Below, piece by piece: positions 17,038 through 26,364 of a stretch of DNA of 64,000 nt (the first letter of the stretch is position 1; each line of letters begins with the position of its first letter). A program made the translations under genes and the position numbers. The stretch is from contig NZ_JAGGJU010000013.1 of the NCBI RefSeq assembly GCF_017873095.1, positions 124,001 through 188,000 of the forward strand, written 5' to 3'. The notes under the pieces were generated by a model. That model was given only the letters and a program-made list of their open reading frames with translations. It ran no database searches and was not told where the DNA came from. Source of the stretch: Heterorhizobium halophytocola (GTDB lineage Bacteria; Pseudomonadota; Alphaproteobacteria; Rhizobiales; Rhizobiaceae).

Positions 17038-18318
17038 TTAGGTCCTTTTCTGAACAACCGGGATCAACAATCGCACGGCCAAGCCCCCAGCTGCGTTCAC
17101 TCGCGCCTCGACGTCGCCGCCGTGAACATGGATCGCCCGTTTGGTGATGGAAAGGCCGAGGCCGAAACCTGTGGGTACATCTGTTTTGGCACCAGCGCGC
17201 TCAAAGGGTCTGAAGATGTGCTCCAACATGTCTTCCGGAACGCCGGGGCCATCGTCTTCGATGGTAATAGCGAAACGTTCTTCCTGGCTGGAGGTCGAGA
17301 CTCTAACGGACGCCCGCTCGGGGCAATATTTCAGCGCATTGCGGACAACGTTTTCGACCGCGCGATAAATCAGTTCTCCGTTGACCGTCATCACATAAGA
17401 AGAAAGTCCGGCATATTCGATGGAGATGTTTTTTGAGGCGCTTTCGAATTCGCTGTTTTCGATAATCTCCATGATCAGATCGACAAGGTCGACCGTCTGA
17501 AACTGAAGGACGCCTGGAACACCGGCGTTCAGCCGAGCCAGTGTCAGGATTTCATCGACGAGATCATCGATTCGCGCGATTTCCCGTTCCAATCGCTCTA
17601 CCATGGCCCCCATCCGGGCCGGGTTCATTCTCAACAGGCCGATCGCAGCCTGCATGCGCGAGAGTGGAGAGCGCAATTCATGGGAGACATCATGAAAAAG
17701 ACGCCGCTGCACATCGTGGAACTCCTCCAGACGCGCGGCAGTGCGGTCGAAATCGTGGGCAAGAGCCGCAACCTCGTCACTCTTCTGTCCAATTCGCTGG
17801 CCGATGCGCACGGAGAATTGACCCTGGGCCAGTGCGCGAAGGCCGTCCTTCAGCAGCTGCACCGGTTCGGTCAGATATCGCGCCAGCCAGAGCGCGGCCC
17901 CCACTGCTGCCAAAAGGGCGGAGAGCCATGGCAGCGTTCGAGGGAAGAACCAGTTGGCCATACTGCTGTCTGCTGGTTTCGCGGAGAGCCTGTAGCAGTC
18001 CCCCCTGCTAACGACGATCCGGCTCCAGCGATCGTTCAGGTCCTCAACGCAGTCAACGGTGACCGGGACGCGTGCGATGTTCAGCTCTGCGCTAGAAGAC
18101 GTCCTGTCGAGAGAGTTTGTGAAGGTTTGCGCTGCTGAGAGACCATGCTTGCGCAGGAGTTCGCTCGCCGATGAAAGCACGAGCTTCGCCTCGCGTTCAT
18201 TCAGATCGGTTAGAGACGGTAATCGGCTGGTGAGCGTGGCGACTCCGAGAACAAAACCTATAGAGACCGACATGGCGAGCCAGGTGACAAAGAAGGCCTT
18301 AAGGAAGAGCTTGTGCAT
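17038..18318 (-). CDS. sensor histidine kinase (CpxA/EnvZ type)
   Basis: A 426-residue kinase. An N-terminal membrane segment (about 7-29), a periplasmic loop of about 100 residues with two Cys (DCVEDL, GDCYRLS), a second segment (about 130-150), a HAMP linker, and then HisKA with FHDVSHELRSPLSRMQAAIG and HATPase_c with the N box VVRNALKYCP and DDGPGVPEDMLEHIF. The start at 18318 overlaps the response-regulator stop (TGATG), and RBS and homology agree. The periplasmic Cys pair could form a disulfide. It is likely the partner of the regulator upstream. Confidence 0.93.
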   Translation of the reverse strand: MHKLFLKAFFVTWLAMSVSIGFVLGVATLTSRLPSLTDLNEREAKLVLSSASELLRKHGLSAAQTFTNSLDRTSSSAELNIARVPVTVDCVEDLNDRWSRIVVSRGDCYRLSAKPADSSMANWFFPRTLPWLSALLAAVGAALWLARYLTEPVQLLKDGLRALAQGQFSVRIGQRIGQKSDEVAALAHDFDRTAARLEEFHDVQRRLFHDVSHELRSPLSRMQAAIGLLRMNPARMGAMVERLEREIARIDDLVDEILTLARLNAGVPGVLQFQTVDLVDLIMEIIENSEFESASKNISIEYAGLSSYVMTVNGELIYRAVENVVRNALKYCPERASVRVSTSSQEERFAITIEDDGPGVPEDMLEHIFRPFERAGAKTDVPTGFGLGLSITKRAIHVHGGDVEARVNAAGGLAVRLLIPVVQKRT

Positions 18319-19004
18319 CAGGTTTCCTGGAGTAGCTGGTAGCCTTGGCCGCGCACAGACTTGATCCATGTCGTGCCGTCGGTCCGACTTCCCAGCTTCT
18401 GCCGAACGCTGCTGATATGAACGTCGATGCGACGATCGTAAGGGGCAAGACCCCGGCCGAAAACGTGTCGGGAAATCTCCTGCTTCGACACCAACTGTCC
18501 AGCATTACGAACCAGAATTTCCAGGATGCTGTATTCCGTCCCGGTCAGTTCCACCGGTGTATCGTAAAGCTTGGCGGTGCGCGTCCCAGAATGGAGCGCC
18601 AGTTCGCCCGCCCTCAGATTGTCCACCTCGCCTGCACCTGGTTTGCCCGCGCGACGCAGGACTGCCCTGATCCTCGCGACGAGTTCTCCTGGCGAACACG
18701 GTTTGGCGATATAGTCGTCCGCTCCAAGATTGAGACCCGAAATGCGATCCACGTCATCACCCTTGGCGGTCAGCATGATGATGGGGACTTCGCTGCGTCT
18801 GCGAATACGCTGAAGGGCGTCGATGCCGTTCATTCTTGGCATCATGACGTCGAGTATGATGATATCAACCCCGGCATCCGCTATCTGGACAATTCCGGCG
18901 CGCGCATCGTCCGAACTCTCGACCTCGAACCCCTCTTCCACCAGATATTCGCTGAGCAAGGAAGTCAGTTCGACATCGTCGTCGATGAGCAGGACTTTTG
19001 GCAT
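18318..19004 (-). CDS. OmpR-family response regulator
   Basis: A 228-residue response regulator. The receiver domain has the acidic pair in LLIDDDVEL, the phospho-acceptor Asp in DIIILDVMMPRMNG and the Lys in DDYIAKPC; a winged-helix DNA-binding domain follows (LVSKQEISRHVFGRGL, IDVHISSVRQKLG). I prefer ATG 19004 over ATG 19034. It diverges from the outer-membrane-factor gene, with tandem OmpR-type repeats between, which points to control of the efflux genes and of itself. Confidence 0.93.
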   Translation of the reverse strand: MPKVLLIDDDVELTSLLSEYLVEEGFEVESSDDARAGIVQIADAGVDIIILDVMMPRMNGIDALQRIRRRSEVPIIMLTAKGDDVDRISGLNLGADDYIAKPCSPGELVARIRAVLRRAGKPGAGEVDNLRAGELALHSGTRTAKLYDTPVELTGTEYSILEILVRNAGQLVSKQEISRHVFGRGLAPYDRRIDVHISSVRQKLGSRTDGTTWIKSVRGQGYQLLQET

Positions 19005-19063
19005 TTGAGTTCTCGTTTGAATTGCAGGCAGCATTACACCGATGACCGGTCTGCCACAGCGGT

Positions 19064-19099
19064 TTTACGCAGTTTAACCTATTCTTAACAGCGGTTAAC
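19064..19099. promoter_or_regulatory. tandem TTAAC repeats, likely response-regulator site
   Basis: TTTAC at 19064, then TTAAC at 19074, 19085 and 19095: four near-identical pentamers spaced 10, 11 and 10 bp, all in one orientation. One repeat per helical turn is the hallmark of OmpR-family regulators binding as head-to-tail dimers. The set lies 60-95 bp upstream of the response-regulator start and about 150 bp from the outer-membrane-factor start. Confidence 0.6.
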
Positions 19100-19250
19100 G
19101 CTCGCTCGTTTATCAAGGTCCTACAGTGAAAAGTTGGACCCTTGGTGTGCAGTCAATCCCGTTTTTTCCAATGATAAAGGCCCCCAGCGGCGCGGGCGCA
19201 TGCCCGACGCGGCAACAACCCCTTTTCCCGATGAAAAGGATTGAACGGCG

Positions 19251-20726
19251 ATGAAGGCACGCGACAACATGCTTGCGCGCTTATCGGCGCTGCTCGGGGT
19301 CAGCCTTACGGTCAGCGGTTGCGTTGTTGGTCCCGACTACGAGAAGCCCGCCTTGCCGCTGCCGACCAGCTGGTCCTTCGCCGGCAAGGCGACGAAGGAG
19401 CGTTCGGCGCCGACGCTGAGCGCATGGTGGGTGCGGTTCAAGGACCCGGCACTCGATCAGCTGATTGCCATGGCTGTCCAGTCCAACAAGGATGTCGCCA
19501 GGGCGAAGGCGGCTGTGCGCGAGGCGAGAGCGACGACCGCCAAGGAGGGCGGCAGCCTTCTGCCGTCGGCATCGGGCTCAGGTTCGATCACACGCAACCG
19601 TTCCCAATCGACGGGAGCCGGCATACAGGACTACACGCAATATCAGACCGGTTTCGATACGAGTTGGGAGATCGACCTGTTCGGCGGCAATCGCCGTACC
19701 ATCGAGGCGGCGCGTTATTCTGAACAATCTTCCGAAGAAGATTTGCGCGATACCCTGGTGACGGTGATCGGCGATGTCGCCTCTAATTACATTCAGGCGC
19801 GCGAGTATCAGGAACTGACGTCGCTCGCCCAGCGCTCGGCGATCTCGCAGGGCAGAACGGCCAAACTGACGCGCGACCAGATCGAGGTCGGCTTCGTCTC
19901 ACGCGTCGATGTCCGAAAGGCCGAGGCACAGGCGGCCTCCACCGAAGCAGATATCCCCTCCCATCAGATTTCCTACGCCAAAGCCGTCAACCGGCTTTCC
20001 GTTTTGACGGCCACCCCGTCATCCGACATTGAGGCCATGCTTTCGAAGCGGGGCCGCATCCCACCGCCGCCGGGCAGGACGTCTGTCGGCATTCCGGCAA
20101 CCGTGCTTGCAAGCCGGCCGGATGTTCGCGCCGCAGAGCGCGAACTGGCCCAATCGACCGCGAAGATCGGCAAGGCCGAGGCTGACCGCTATCCGTCTTT
20201 CAGCCTGACGGGATCAATTGACAGTTCCTCCAGCAGTTTGAGCGACCTCGGGAAGAAATCGACGATCGGCTGGTCCTGGGGTCCGCAGATCAGCGTCCCG
20301 ATATTCCAGGGTGGTCAGTTGAAGGCGGCCGTCGATATCGCAAAGGCCCAACGCGACCAAAAACTCATGGACTATCAAGCGACGGTCCTGACAGCGATGG
20401 AAGAGATCGACAATGCGATCATTGCCTACAACAGATCGGGAACGCGCTTATCGGCGATTGAGAAATCAACCCGTGGCTACCGGGATGCCGCCAAACTCTC
20501 CCGCGAGCTCTTTAAGTCTGGCGAGAACGACCTCTTCGATTCACTGGATGCGGATCGCTCACTCTATTCTGCCGAGGAGAAGCTCATTGAAGCAAAGAGC
20601 GACATCGCAACCTATTACATTTCGCTCATGAAGGCGTTAGGCGGCGGCTGGGACGGAGCCGCCAATGTTAGCGCACCGCTCGTCGTGGACGAAAATGATG
20701 GCCCGCATCTGTCCCGATTGAATTGA
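19251..20726 (+). CDS. RND efflux outer-membrane lipoprotein, NodT/OprM family
   Basis: A 491-residue TolC-like outer-membrane factor. The lipoprotein signal ends at LTVSGC, followed by VVGPDYEKP as in all NodT/OprM members. Two OEP repeats follow, each with long coiled-coil helices, and VFSSRP-like segments (ATVLASRPDVRAAERELAQ and GPQISVPIFQGGQL) mark the second repeat. It forms the outer-membrane channel of a tripartite pump, probably with the RND pump and adaptor at 23266-27521, from which it is split by an IS element and lies on the other strand. Confidence 0.93.
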   Translation: MKARDNMLARLSALLGVSLTVSGCVVGPDYEKPALPLPTSWSFAGKATKERSAPTLSAWWVRFKDPALDQLIAMAVQSNKDVARAKAAVREARATTAKEGGSLLPSASGSGSITRNRSQSTGAGIQDYTQYQTGFDTSWEIDLFGGNRRTIEAARYSEQSSEEDLRDTLVTVIGDVASNYIQAREYQELTSLAQRSAISQGRTAKLTRDQIEVGFVSRVDVRKAEAQAASTEADIPSHQISYAKAVNRLSVLTATPSSDIEAMLSKRGRIPPPPGRTSVGIPATVLASRPDVRAAERELAQSTAKIGKAEADRYPSFSLTGSIDSSSSSLSDLGKKSTIGWSWGPQISVPIFQGGQLKAAVDIAKAQRDQKLMDYQATVLTAMEEIDNAIIAYNRSGTRLSAIEKSTRGYRDAAKLSRELFKSGENDLFDSLDADRSLYSAEEKLIEAKSDIATYYISLMKALGGGWDGAANVSAPLVVDENDGPHLSRLN

Positions 20727-20802
20727 ACATGACTTGCCGGGCCAGGTGTGCTCCCCCGCACCCGGCTTGGCACTGTCGGCCGTGGTCCTGACCCACCGGC
20801 AG

Positions 20803-20832
20803 CGGAGGCATCGTCAACATGCGATGCCTCCG
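20803..20832. terminator. hairpin downstream of the outer-membrane factor
   Basis: CGGAGGCATCG, 8-base loop, CGATGCCTCCG: a perfect 11-bp stem 77 bp after the stop codon of the outer-membrane factor. No T-run follows, so it is a probable but not classical terminator. Confidence 0.5.
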
Positions 20833-20893
20833 ACACCCTGATCCGATGTGCTACTCCTCACGTCAAAGCCACATAATCACATGGCACACCTTA

Positions 20894-21826
20894 GAGGCTG
20901 CCTCAAAAAGAGGTGGGTGATTTCAACAGGTTATGATTCCTTCGGATTTGCAAAGATTCGATGGAGTTCACGATGGCGTGGACTGAAATCACCCGTCGGC
21001 AATATGCCCGGCGAATAGCACGCTACGCAAGTGACATGACGGATCGGGAATGGGTGTTGGTTGAGCCTTTTCTGCCGATACCCCGCCGCTTGGGCCGTCC
21101 CCGCACCACTGATTTGCGCGAGGTCGTCAACGCTCTGCTTTACATCGCCACGACCGGTTGCCAGTGGCGCATGCTGCCGAAGGACTTTCCGCCCTGTTCA
21201 ACCGTCCAGCGCTATTTCTATGAATGGCGGGCACTGGGACTTTGGACACGCATCAACCATCATCTGGTGATGGAGGCTCGCGAGTTAGAGGCCAGAGAGG
21301 CAAGTCCGACGGCTGGCGTGATCGATAGCCAGAGCGTGAAAACCACGGAAAGTGGCGGCATACGAGGCTATGATGCGGGCAAGAAGACGAAAGGTCGCAA
21401 GCGCCATATCATCGTCGATACGCTTGGCCTGATGGTCGGTCTCATGGTGCACAGCGCCGACATCCAGGATCGCGATGGTGTTCCCGATCTCCTGAAATCC
21501 ATCCGCCACCGGTGGCCATGGTTGCTGCATGTCTTCGCCGATGGTGGCTATGCGGGCGACAAGTTGAAGCGGCGACTGAAGAAGCTCGGGCGCTGGACGG
21601 TCGAGATCATCAAGCGCTCGGACAAAGCGAAAGGCTTTGAAGTCCTGCCACGGCGCTGGGTTGTCGAGCGAACCTTCGCGTGGCTTGGCAGATGCCGAAG
21701 ACTGGCAAAGGACGTCGAAAAGTCCATCGCCTCCTCAGAGGCATGGATCATGATCGCCCACATTCGCCTGATCACCAGGCGGCTTGCAAGGTATCGATAT
21801 CATTGAAGGCTTTTCGAGTCCGACTC
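20894..21826 (+). mobile_element. IS5-family insertion sequence (IS1031 group), complete
   Basis: A 933-bp element. The left end GAGGCTGCCTCAAAAAG and the inverted right end GAGTCGGACTCGAAAAG match at 13 of 17 positions. TTA is duplicated on both sides (20891-20893 and 21827-21829), which fits the TNA target of the IS1031 group. It carries one intact transposase gene and looks like a recent, possibly mobile insertion between the outer-membrane factor and the patatin-like gene. Confidence 0.8.
20961..21806 (+). CDS. IS5-family DDE transposase
   Basis: A 281-residue single-ORF transposase. The catalytic triad is Asp in GVIDSQSVKTTE, Asp in HVFADGGYAGDKLK and Glu in WVVERTFAWLGR, and the N-terminal MTDREWVLVEPFLP and GCQWRMLPKDFPP segments are typical of IS5 members. 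The start is ATG 20961 or ATG 20973. No frameshift is seen, so it should be active. It is the only transposase in the window. Confidence 0.94.
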   Translation: MEFTMAWTEITRRQYARRIARYASDMTDREWVLVEPFLPIPRRLGRPRTTDLREVVNALLYIATTGCQWRMLPKDFPPCSTVQRYFYEWRALGLWTRINHHLVMEARELEAREASPTAGVIDSQSVKTTESGGIRGYDAGKKTKGRKRHIIVDTLGLMVGLMVHSADIQDRDGVPDLLKSIRHRWPWLLHVFADGGYAGDKLKRRLKKLGRWTVEIIKRSDKAKGFEVLPRRWVVERTFAWLGRCRRLAKDVEKSIASSEAWIMIAHIRLITRRLARYRYH

Positions 21827-21894
21827 TTAGGCGCGCGGTGATGAGCTACGAGCTGCTGACGCTGCCTCTTCTTCGATCCCTATGCAGGCGAGGT

Positions 21895-23064
21895 CTATGG
21901 CGAGAAGTCCGGCCGATCGTGCCATAACTCTTCGTCTTCCGTTCTGCGCATTCCCAGATCGAAGATCTTGGACATATAGACGGTGTCGAAGGGGTTCAGA
22001 GGCGAATAGGGCACCTGCTCATCGATCGACGCGACGTTGAAGTCGAAGCCACTGCGGATCGAATAGTTATAGAGCGCCAGCAGCGCCTCCTTCGTCTGCG
22101 ATTTGACCAAGATGGCATAAGCGCGTGTCGTCACCGGAAGTATGCCATTCTTGACGACGGCGAACTCCGGGATGAGCGCGTTGTTGACGATAATATAGAA
22201 ATGCAGTTTCTTGACGCCACTCGGCAACGAACCGCTTGCGAGCATAGCTTTGTCGGGTAGACTGAAAAACTGATCGGATGTGCCTCCGTCAGAATGCATT
22301 TCCTCGATCGTGCCGCCCTTGCTTGTTGCCTTTATCATGACCGCGGGGAAAATACCTGGAATGCTTGCGGATGCCAGAAGCACGTTTTTGAACAGTGTGG
22401 CGGCATCGGGTCGCTCACTGGCGGCGATTGCGCCCATGTTCCAGATGACCGCCCGTTGGGAATCGAGATTTGTAGTCATCACGAACAGGCGGCGTCCCTT
22501 GCGATGCTCGGCTGCCACGGCCTCCAGCAGGTCCGTCGTGACATAGGAATCGACCAGAGAACGCAGCGCGTGCCCTGTCAGCAGACTACTGCCGAATATT
22601 GCACCGGCGCGCCAGTTGACATCAACCAGTTGCTCGGCCCCTCCACCCGTATAGAGCACTTCAAGAGAATGGTCATATTGAGGGCCGAGGAAAGCAAAGG
22701 GGGCAATCAAGGCCCCCGTGCTGACGCCGGTCACCACATCGAAGTTCGGTCGATCGCCGCGCGCGGTCCAAGCGTTGAGTATGCCGGCTGTAAACGCCCC
22801 GCCTGCGCCCCCTCCGGAGATACAGAGTATGTTCAATTCCCGTTGGAGGGCTTGAGGTTTCCATTCTGAGGCCGGCTTAAACTTTTCGGGATCGGCATCC
22901 GCATAGACGCGAATGCGATCGAACCCGCTGAGCTGAGCAGACCTTGCCTGCTGCTCCGTATAGGCGATCCGCGGCGCCATGGCGCACGTCGAAAGTCCGA
23001 AACCCACCACACTCACGGCCAAGACCCATCGGAATATAGAGAAAGGGTGAAAAATACCGAGCAT
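21895..23064 (-). CDS. patatin-like phospholipase, probable membrane-anchored
   Basis: A 389-residue patatin-fold hydrolase. The oxyanion loop GGGAGGAF is at residues 84-91, the nucleophile elbow GVSTG at 113-117 (Ser115) and the catalytic Asp in SDGGTSD (about 259), so the Ser-Asp dyad is complete. The N-terminus has a hydrophobic segment ending LSTC, an atypical lipobox, suggesting export and possible lipid anchoring. The gene lies about 200 bp from the RND pump gene on the same strand and may be co-transcribed with it. Lipase activity on phospholipids is inferred. Confidence 0.85.
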   Translation of the reverse strand: MLGIFHPFSIFRWVLAVSVVGFGLSTCAMAPRIAYTEQQARSAQLSGFDRIRVYADADPEKFKPASEWKPQALQRELNILCISGGGAGGAFTAGILNAWTARGDRPNFDVVTGVSTGALIAPFAFLGPQYDHSLEVLYTGGGAEQLVDVNWRAGAIFGSSLLTGHALRSLVDSYVTTDLLEAVAAEHRKGRRLFVMTTNLDSQRAVIWNMGAIAASERPDAATLFKNVLLASASIPGIFPAVMIKATSKGGTIEEMHSDGGTSDQFFSLPDKAMLASGSLPSGVKKLHFYIIVNNALIPEFAVVKNGILPVTTRAYAILVKSQTKEALLALYNYSIRSGFDFNVASIDEQVPYSPLNPFDTVYMSKIFDLGMRRTEDEELWHDRPDFSP

Positions 23065-23265
23065 GAAATTCGCTTCCAGAGATCTGGGCTCACCCAGTCC
23101 ACATCGACAAAGAGGATCGTTAACGTTTTGGGGTGCGGGGCTCTGTGTCGTCTGGACGGATCAACGCGCAGTCTTCGCCATCCGATCTTCAGCTGCTTTA
23201 CTCTGTCGATGGAGGCAGCGGCGGTGCGTATTCGCTCGTTCGCTTCAATCAACTTGCAGGAATTT

Positions 23266-26200
23266 TCAGGGTCGCGACCCCTTGGTATAGGCCCGTGGCG
23301 ACGAGCGTCGTCGATGGAAAAGCCAGATAATCCCCCGCTCGATGTCGTCGATCAGCGTGTAGACCACCGGGATGACGAGCAGGCTGAGGAATGTCGACGT
23401 GATAAGACCGCCGATGACCACCGTCCCCATCGGCTGGCGGAAGCTCGGATCGCCCTCAACCAGGCTGAACGCGGCCGGAGCCATGCCGGCAGCCATGGCG
23501 ACCGTGGTCATGATGATCGGCCGCGCCCGCTTGTGGCAGGCATCTACCATGGCCTCGAATCTGCTCATTCCTCCTCGCCGAGCCTCGATCGCATATTCCA
23601 CCAGAAGGATGGAGTTCTTCGAGACGATGCCCATGAGAAGCAGAAGGCCGATGACGGCGGGCATCGAAAAGCTGGTTCCCGTGACCACCAGCGGGAAAAG
23701 TGCCCCGCCCAGTGCGAGCGGCAGTGCCATGAGAATGGTGACAGGCTGGAGGAAGTCGTGGAACAGAAGAACCAGCACGCCATAGAGGCAGAAGACGCCG
23801 ATCAGCATCGCCGTGGCAAAGCTGGAAAACAGTTCAGTCTGCCGCTTCAGGTCGCCCTGCTGCGTGAATGTCACGCCCGTCGGCAGGTTCTTGTAGCTAT
23901 CGAGCTTCTGCGCCTCGGCATTGACATCGGAGAGGTTGCGGCCATTCAGTTCGATGGTGATGGTAACGTTTCGGGAACGGTCCAGCCGATCGATCTCGCT
24001 GGGCGAGGATCCGACCTTGATATCGGCAATGGCCGCCAGCGTCACGTTTCCGTCGGTTCCGGCGACCGGCAGCAGCTTAATCTGATCCAGGGTTTGCCGT
24101 GCGCTCTTGTCCAGCATGACGCGAATGTCGATCTGCCGCTCCGGCAGGTTGATATGGGCCAATGCCGAATCATAGGCGCCGGATGTCGCCACCCGGATGG
24201 CATCCGAGATGGCTTCCGAGGTCACCCCGTAAGATGCCGCCCTCGCCATATCAGGAGTGATGACCACTTCCGGCGACTGCAGGGCTGCCGACGACGTGAC
24301 ATTGCCGATACCGAAGATATTTGCGCGAACGTCAGCCTCAAGCTTGGAAGCCGCTTCCTCAAGGGCGTGGGAATTGTCGCCGGACAGGGTCAATTTGAGT
24401 TCCGTTCCGTTTCCGCCGGTGCCTACCTTGATGCGCGCACCCGGTATCGCGTCTACCGCGGCGCGGATCTCGCTCTCGATTTCCGTCTGCGTGACATCGC
24501 GGTCGTCTATATTGGTCAGGTTGACGACGAGCGTTGCAGATGTGACGGAACTCGAACTGCTGCCGCTGCTGCCCATTCCTCCGGTCGATGCGCTGCCGGT
24601 CGCCTGGAACACGCCGGTGACGTGTTCAACCGTTTCAGCTGCGCTTGCGACTTGGCCGGCGATAGCGTCCGTCTGTTCGATCGTCGTTCCGGGCGCGGTG
24701 GTGATAGATATCTGCGTCTGGCTGTCGTCAGAGGCCGGAAAGAAGCCTGTGGAGAGGCTGCTCAGCAGGAGCAGCGTCGCACCGAAAAAGACAAGTACGC
24801 CAATGACTGGAATCCATCTCCGTCGCAATGCTCCCTTCACCACACCGATATAGTTGCGCATCAGCCAGCCGTCTTCTCTGTTGGCCTGCGCCTTCGTCTT
24901 CATCATGTAGGCCGCCATCATCGGCGTCACGAAACGCGCCACGAGCAGCGAGCAAAAGACGGCGACCGACGCCGTGATGCCGAATTGCTTGAAGATTATC
25001 CCGATGACCCCGCTCATGAAAGCCGTCGGTAGGAAGACCGCAATCAGTGCGAAGCTCGTGGCGACAACCGCCAGACCGATTTCATCGGCCGCTTCCATCG
25101 AGGCGTCATATGCGGATTTTCCCATATGCATGTGCCGCTCGATGTTTTCGACTTCCACAATCGCATCGTCGACGAGAATGCCGACCACAAGAGAGAGAGC
25201 CAGCAGCGTCACGGTGTTGAGACTGTAGCCCACCAGATCCATGATCAGAAAGGTCGGTATGATGGACAGCGGCAGGGCGATCGCGGAAAGCATCGTGGCC
25301 CGCCAGTCCCACAGGAACAGGAAGACGACGATGACAGCAATCACAGCCCCTTCGTAGAGCATGTCCATAGAGGCGCTGTAGTTCTGCTCGATCGGCAGGA
25401 CCGTATTGTAGCCTTCCTCGATCTTGACTTCGGGATGGGCGACTGCGAATTCCTTCATCGCCTCGGCGACATCGTCTGCAACGGCGAGGTCGGAATAACC
25501 CTTGAGGCGCTTGATCTGTGCGGCGATGACAGGCTTGCCGTTCAGATAGGCGAGCGAGGTCAAGTCCGCGTTGCTGTCGGTAATGGTTCCGAGCTCGTCC
25601 AGGCGAACCCAGCTGCCGTTGGAAAGCGGAATGGGCAGAGCCCGCAACGCCTCGACACTGTCGGCAGCCGCCGCCACACGCAGGTTCTGCTTCGCGCCGC
25701 CTATGTCGGCCTCGCCGCCGGAGAGGTCACGCTGGACGGCCTTCAGCTGCGTATTCACGTCTTCGGCGGTCAGGCCGAGCCCGTTCAGCAGATTCGGATT
25801 GAGTTCGACGCGCACTTCGCGATCGACGCCGCCCAAGCGACCGACCTCGCCGACGCCTTCAACCCTCATCATGGCCTTTTCGATATCATTGTCGATGAAC
25901 CAGCTCAGTTCCGCATCGCTGAGTTTGTCCGAGCTGACGACATAGGTGACGAGTGGGGAAGAGCCGAGATTGCTCTTCGATACGGTCGGCGCATCCATGT
26001 TGGGCGGCAGTTCGCTCTGAGCCTGGTCGACGCCATTCTGGACCTCGTCCAGCGCAACCTGCGTGTCCTTGCCTACCTGGAAGGCGACGGAAATCGAAAC
26101 CGAGCCGTCCGTGATGGTAGTCGTCACGGAGTCCAGCATTGAAAGGCCGGTCAGTTGGTTCTCGATCTTCCTTGCGACCTCGGTCTCCAGCTGCGATGCG

Positions 26201-26364
26201 GCTGCACCATCGAGCGTCGCTGAAATATTGATCGTCGGCAGGTCCATATCGGGGAAGTTCTGCACGTCGAGACGGTCGAACGCCATCAAGCCGGTGATCG
26301 TCAGCAGAATGAAGGCGAGAATCGGCGGAACCGGATTGCGGATCGCCCAAGCTGAGAAGTTCAT
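23266..26364 (-). CDS. RND efflux pump inner-membrane transporter (HAE1 family)
   Basis: A 1032-residue pump of the AcrB/MexB superfamily. It begins NFSAWAIRNPVPPI and has 12 membrane segments and two large periplasmic loops. VVGILVDDAIVEVENIERH in the fourth segment carries the proton-relay Asp pair. A Ser-rich low-complexity stretch lies in the second periplasmic loop (around residues 590-605). It would export hydrophobic compounds with the adaptor upstream (4-base overlap, ATGA) and an outer-membrane factor. The specific substrate is unknown. Confidence 0.94.
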   Translation of the reverse strand: MNFSAWAIRNPVPPILAFILLTITGLMAFDRLDVQNFPDMDLPTINISATLDGAAASQLETEVARKIENQLTGLSMLDSVTTTITDGSVSISVAFQVGKDTQVALDEVQNGVDQAQSELPPNMDAPTVSKSNLGSSPLVTYVVSSDKLSDAELSWFIDNDIEKAMMRVEGVGEVGRLGGVDREVRVELNPNLLNGLGLTAEDVNTQLKAVQRDLSGGEADIGGAKQNLRVAAAADSVEALRALPIPLSNGSWVRLDELGTITDSNADLTSLAYLNGKPVIAAQIKRLKGYSDLAVADDVAEAMKEFAVAHPEVKIEEGYNTVLPIEQNYSASMDMLYEGAVIAVIVVFLFLWDWRATMLSAIALPLSIIPTFLIMDLVGYSLNTVTLLALSLVVGILVDDAIVEVENIERHMHMGKSAYDASMEAADEIGLAVVATSFALIAVFLPTAFMSGVIGIIFKQFGITASVAVFCSLLVARFVTPMMAAYMMKTKAQANREDGWLMRNYIGVVKGALRRRWIPVIGVLVFFGATLLLLSSLSTGFFPASDDSQTQISITTAPGTTIEQTDAIAGQVASAAETVEHVTGVFQATGSASTGGMGSSGSSSSSVTSATLVVNLTNIDDRDVTQTEIESEIRAAVDAIPGARIKVGTGGNGTELKLTLSGDNSHALEEAASKLEADVRANIFGIGNVTSSAALQSPEVVITPDMARAASYGVTSEAISDAIRVATSGAYDSALAHINLPERQIDIRVMLDKSARQTLDQIKLLPVAGTDGNVTLAAIADIKVGSSPSEIDRLDRSRNVTITIELNGRNLSDVNAEAQKLDSYKNLPTGVTFTQQGDLKRQTELFSSFATAMLIGVFCLYGVLVLLFHDFLQPVTILMALPLALGGALFPLVVTGTSFSMPAVIGLLLLMGIVSKNSILLVEYAIEARRGGMSRFEAMVDACHKRARPIIMTTVAMAAGMAPAAFSLVEGDPSFRQPMGTVVIGGLITSTFLSLLVIPVVYTLIDDIERGIIWLFHRRRSSPRAYTKGSRP

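Noticed and set aside
23047-26142. Long plus-strand ORFs (23047-25032, 25126-26142) opposite the RND pump gene
   Set aside because: They lie antisense to a clear RND gene, contain no domain pattern, and reflect third-position GC bias of the real gene.
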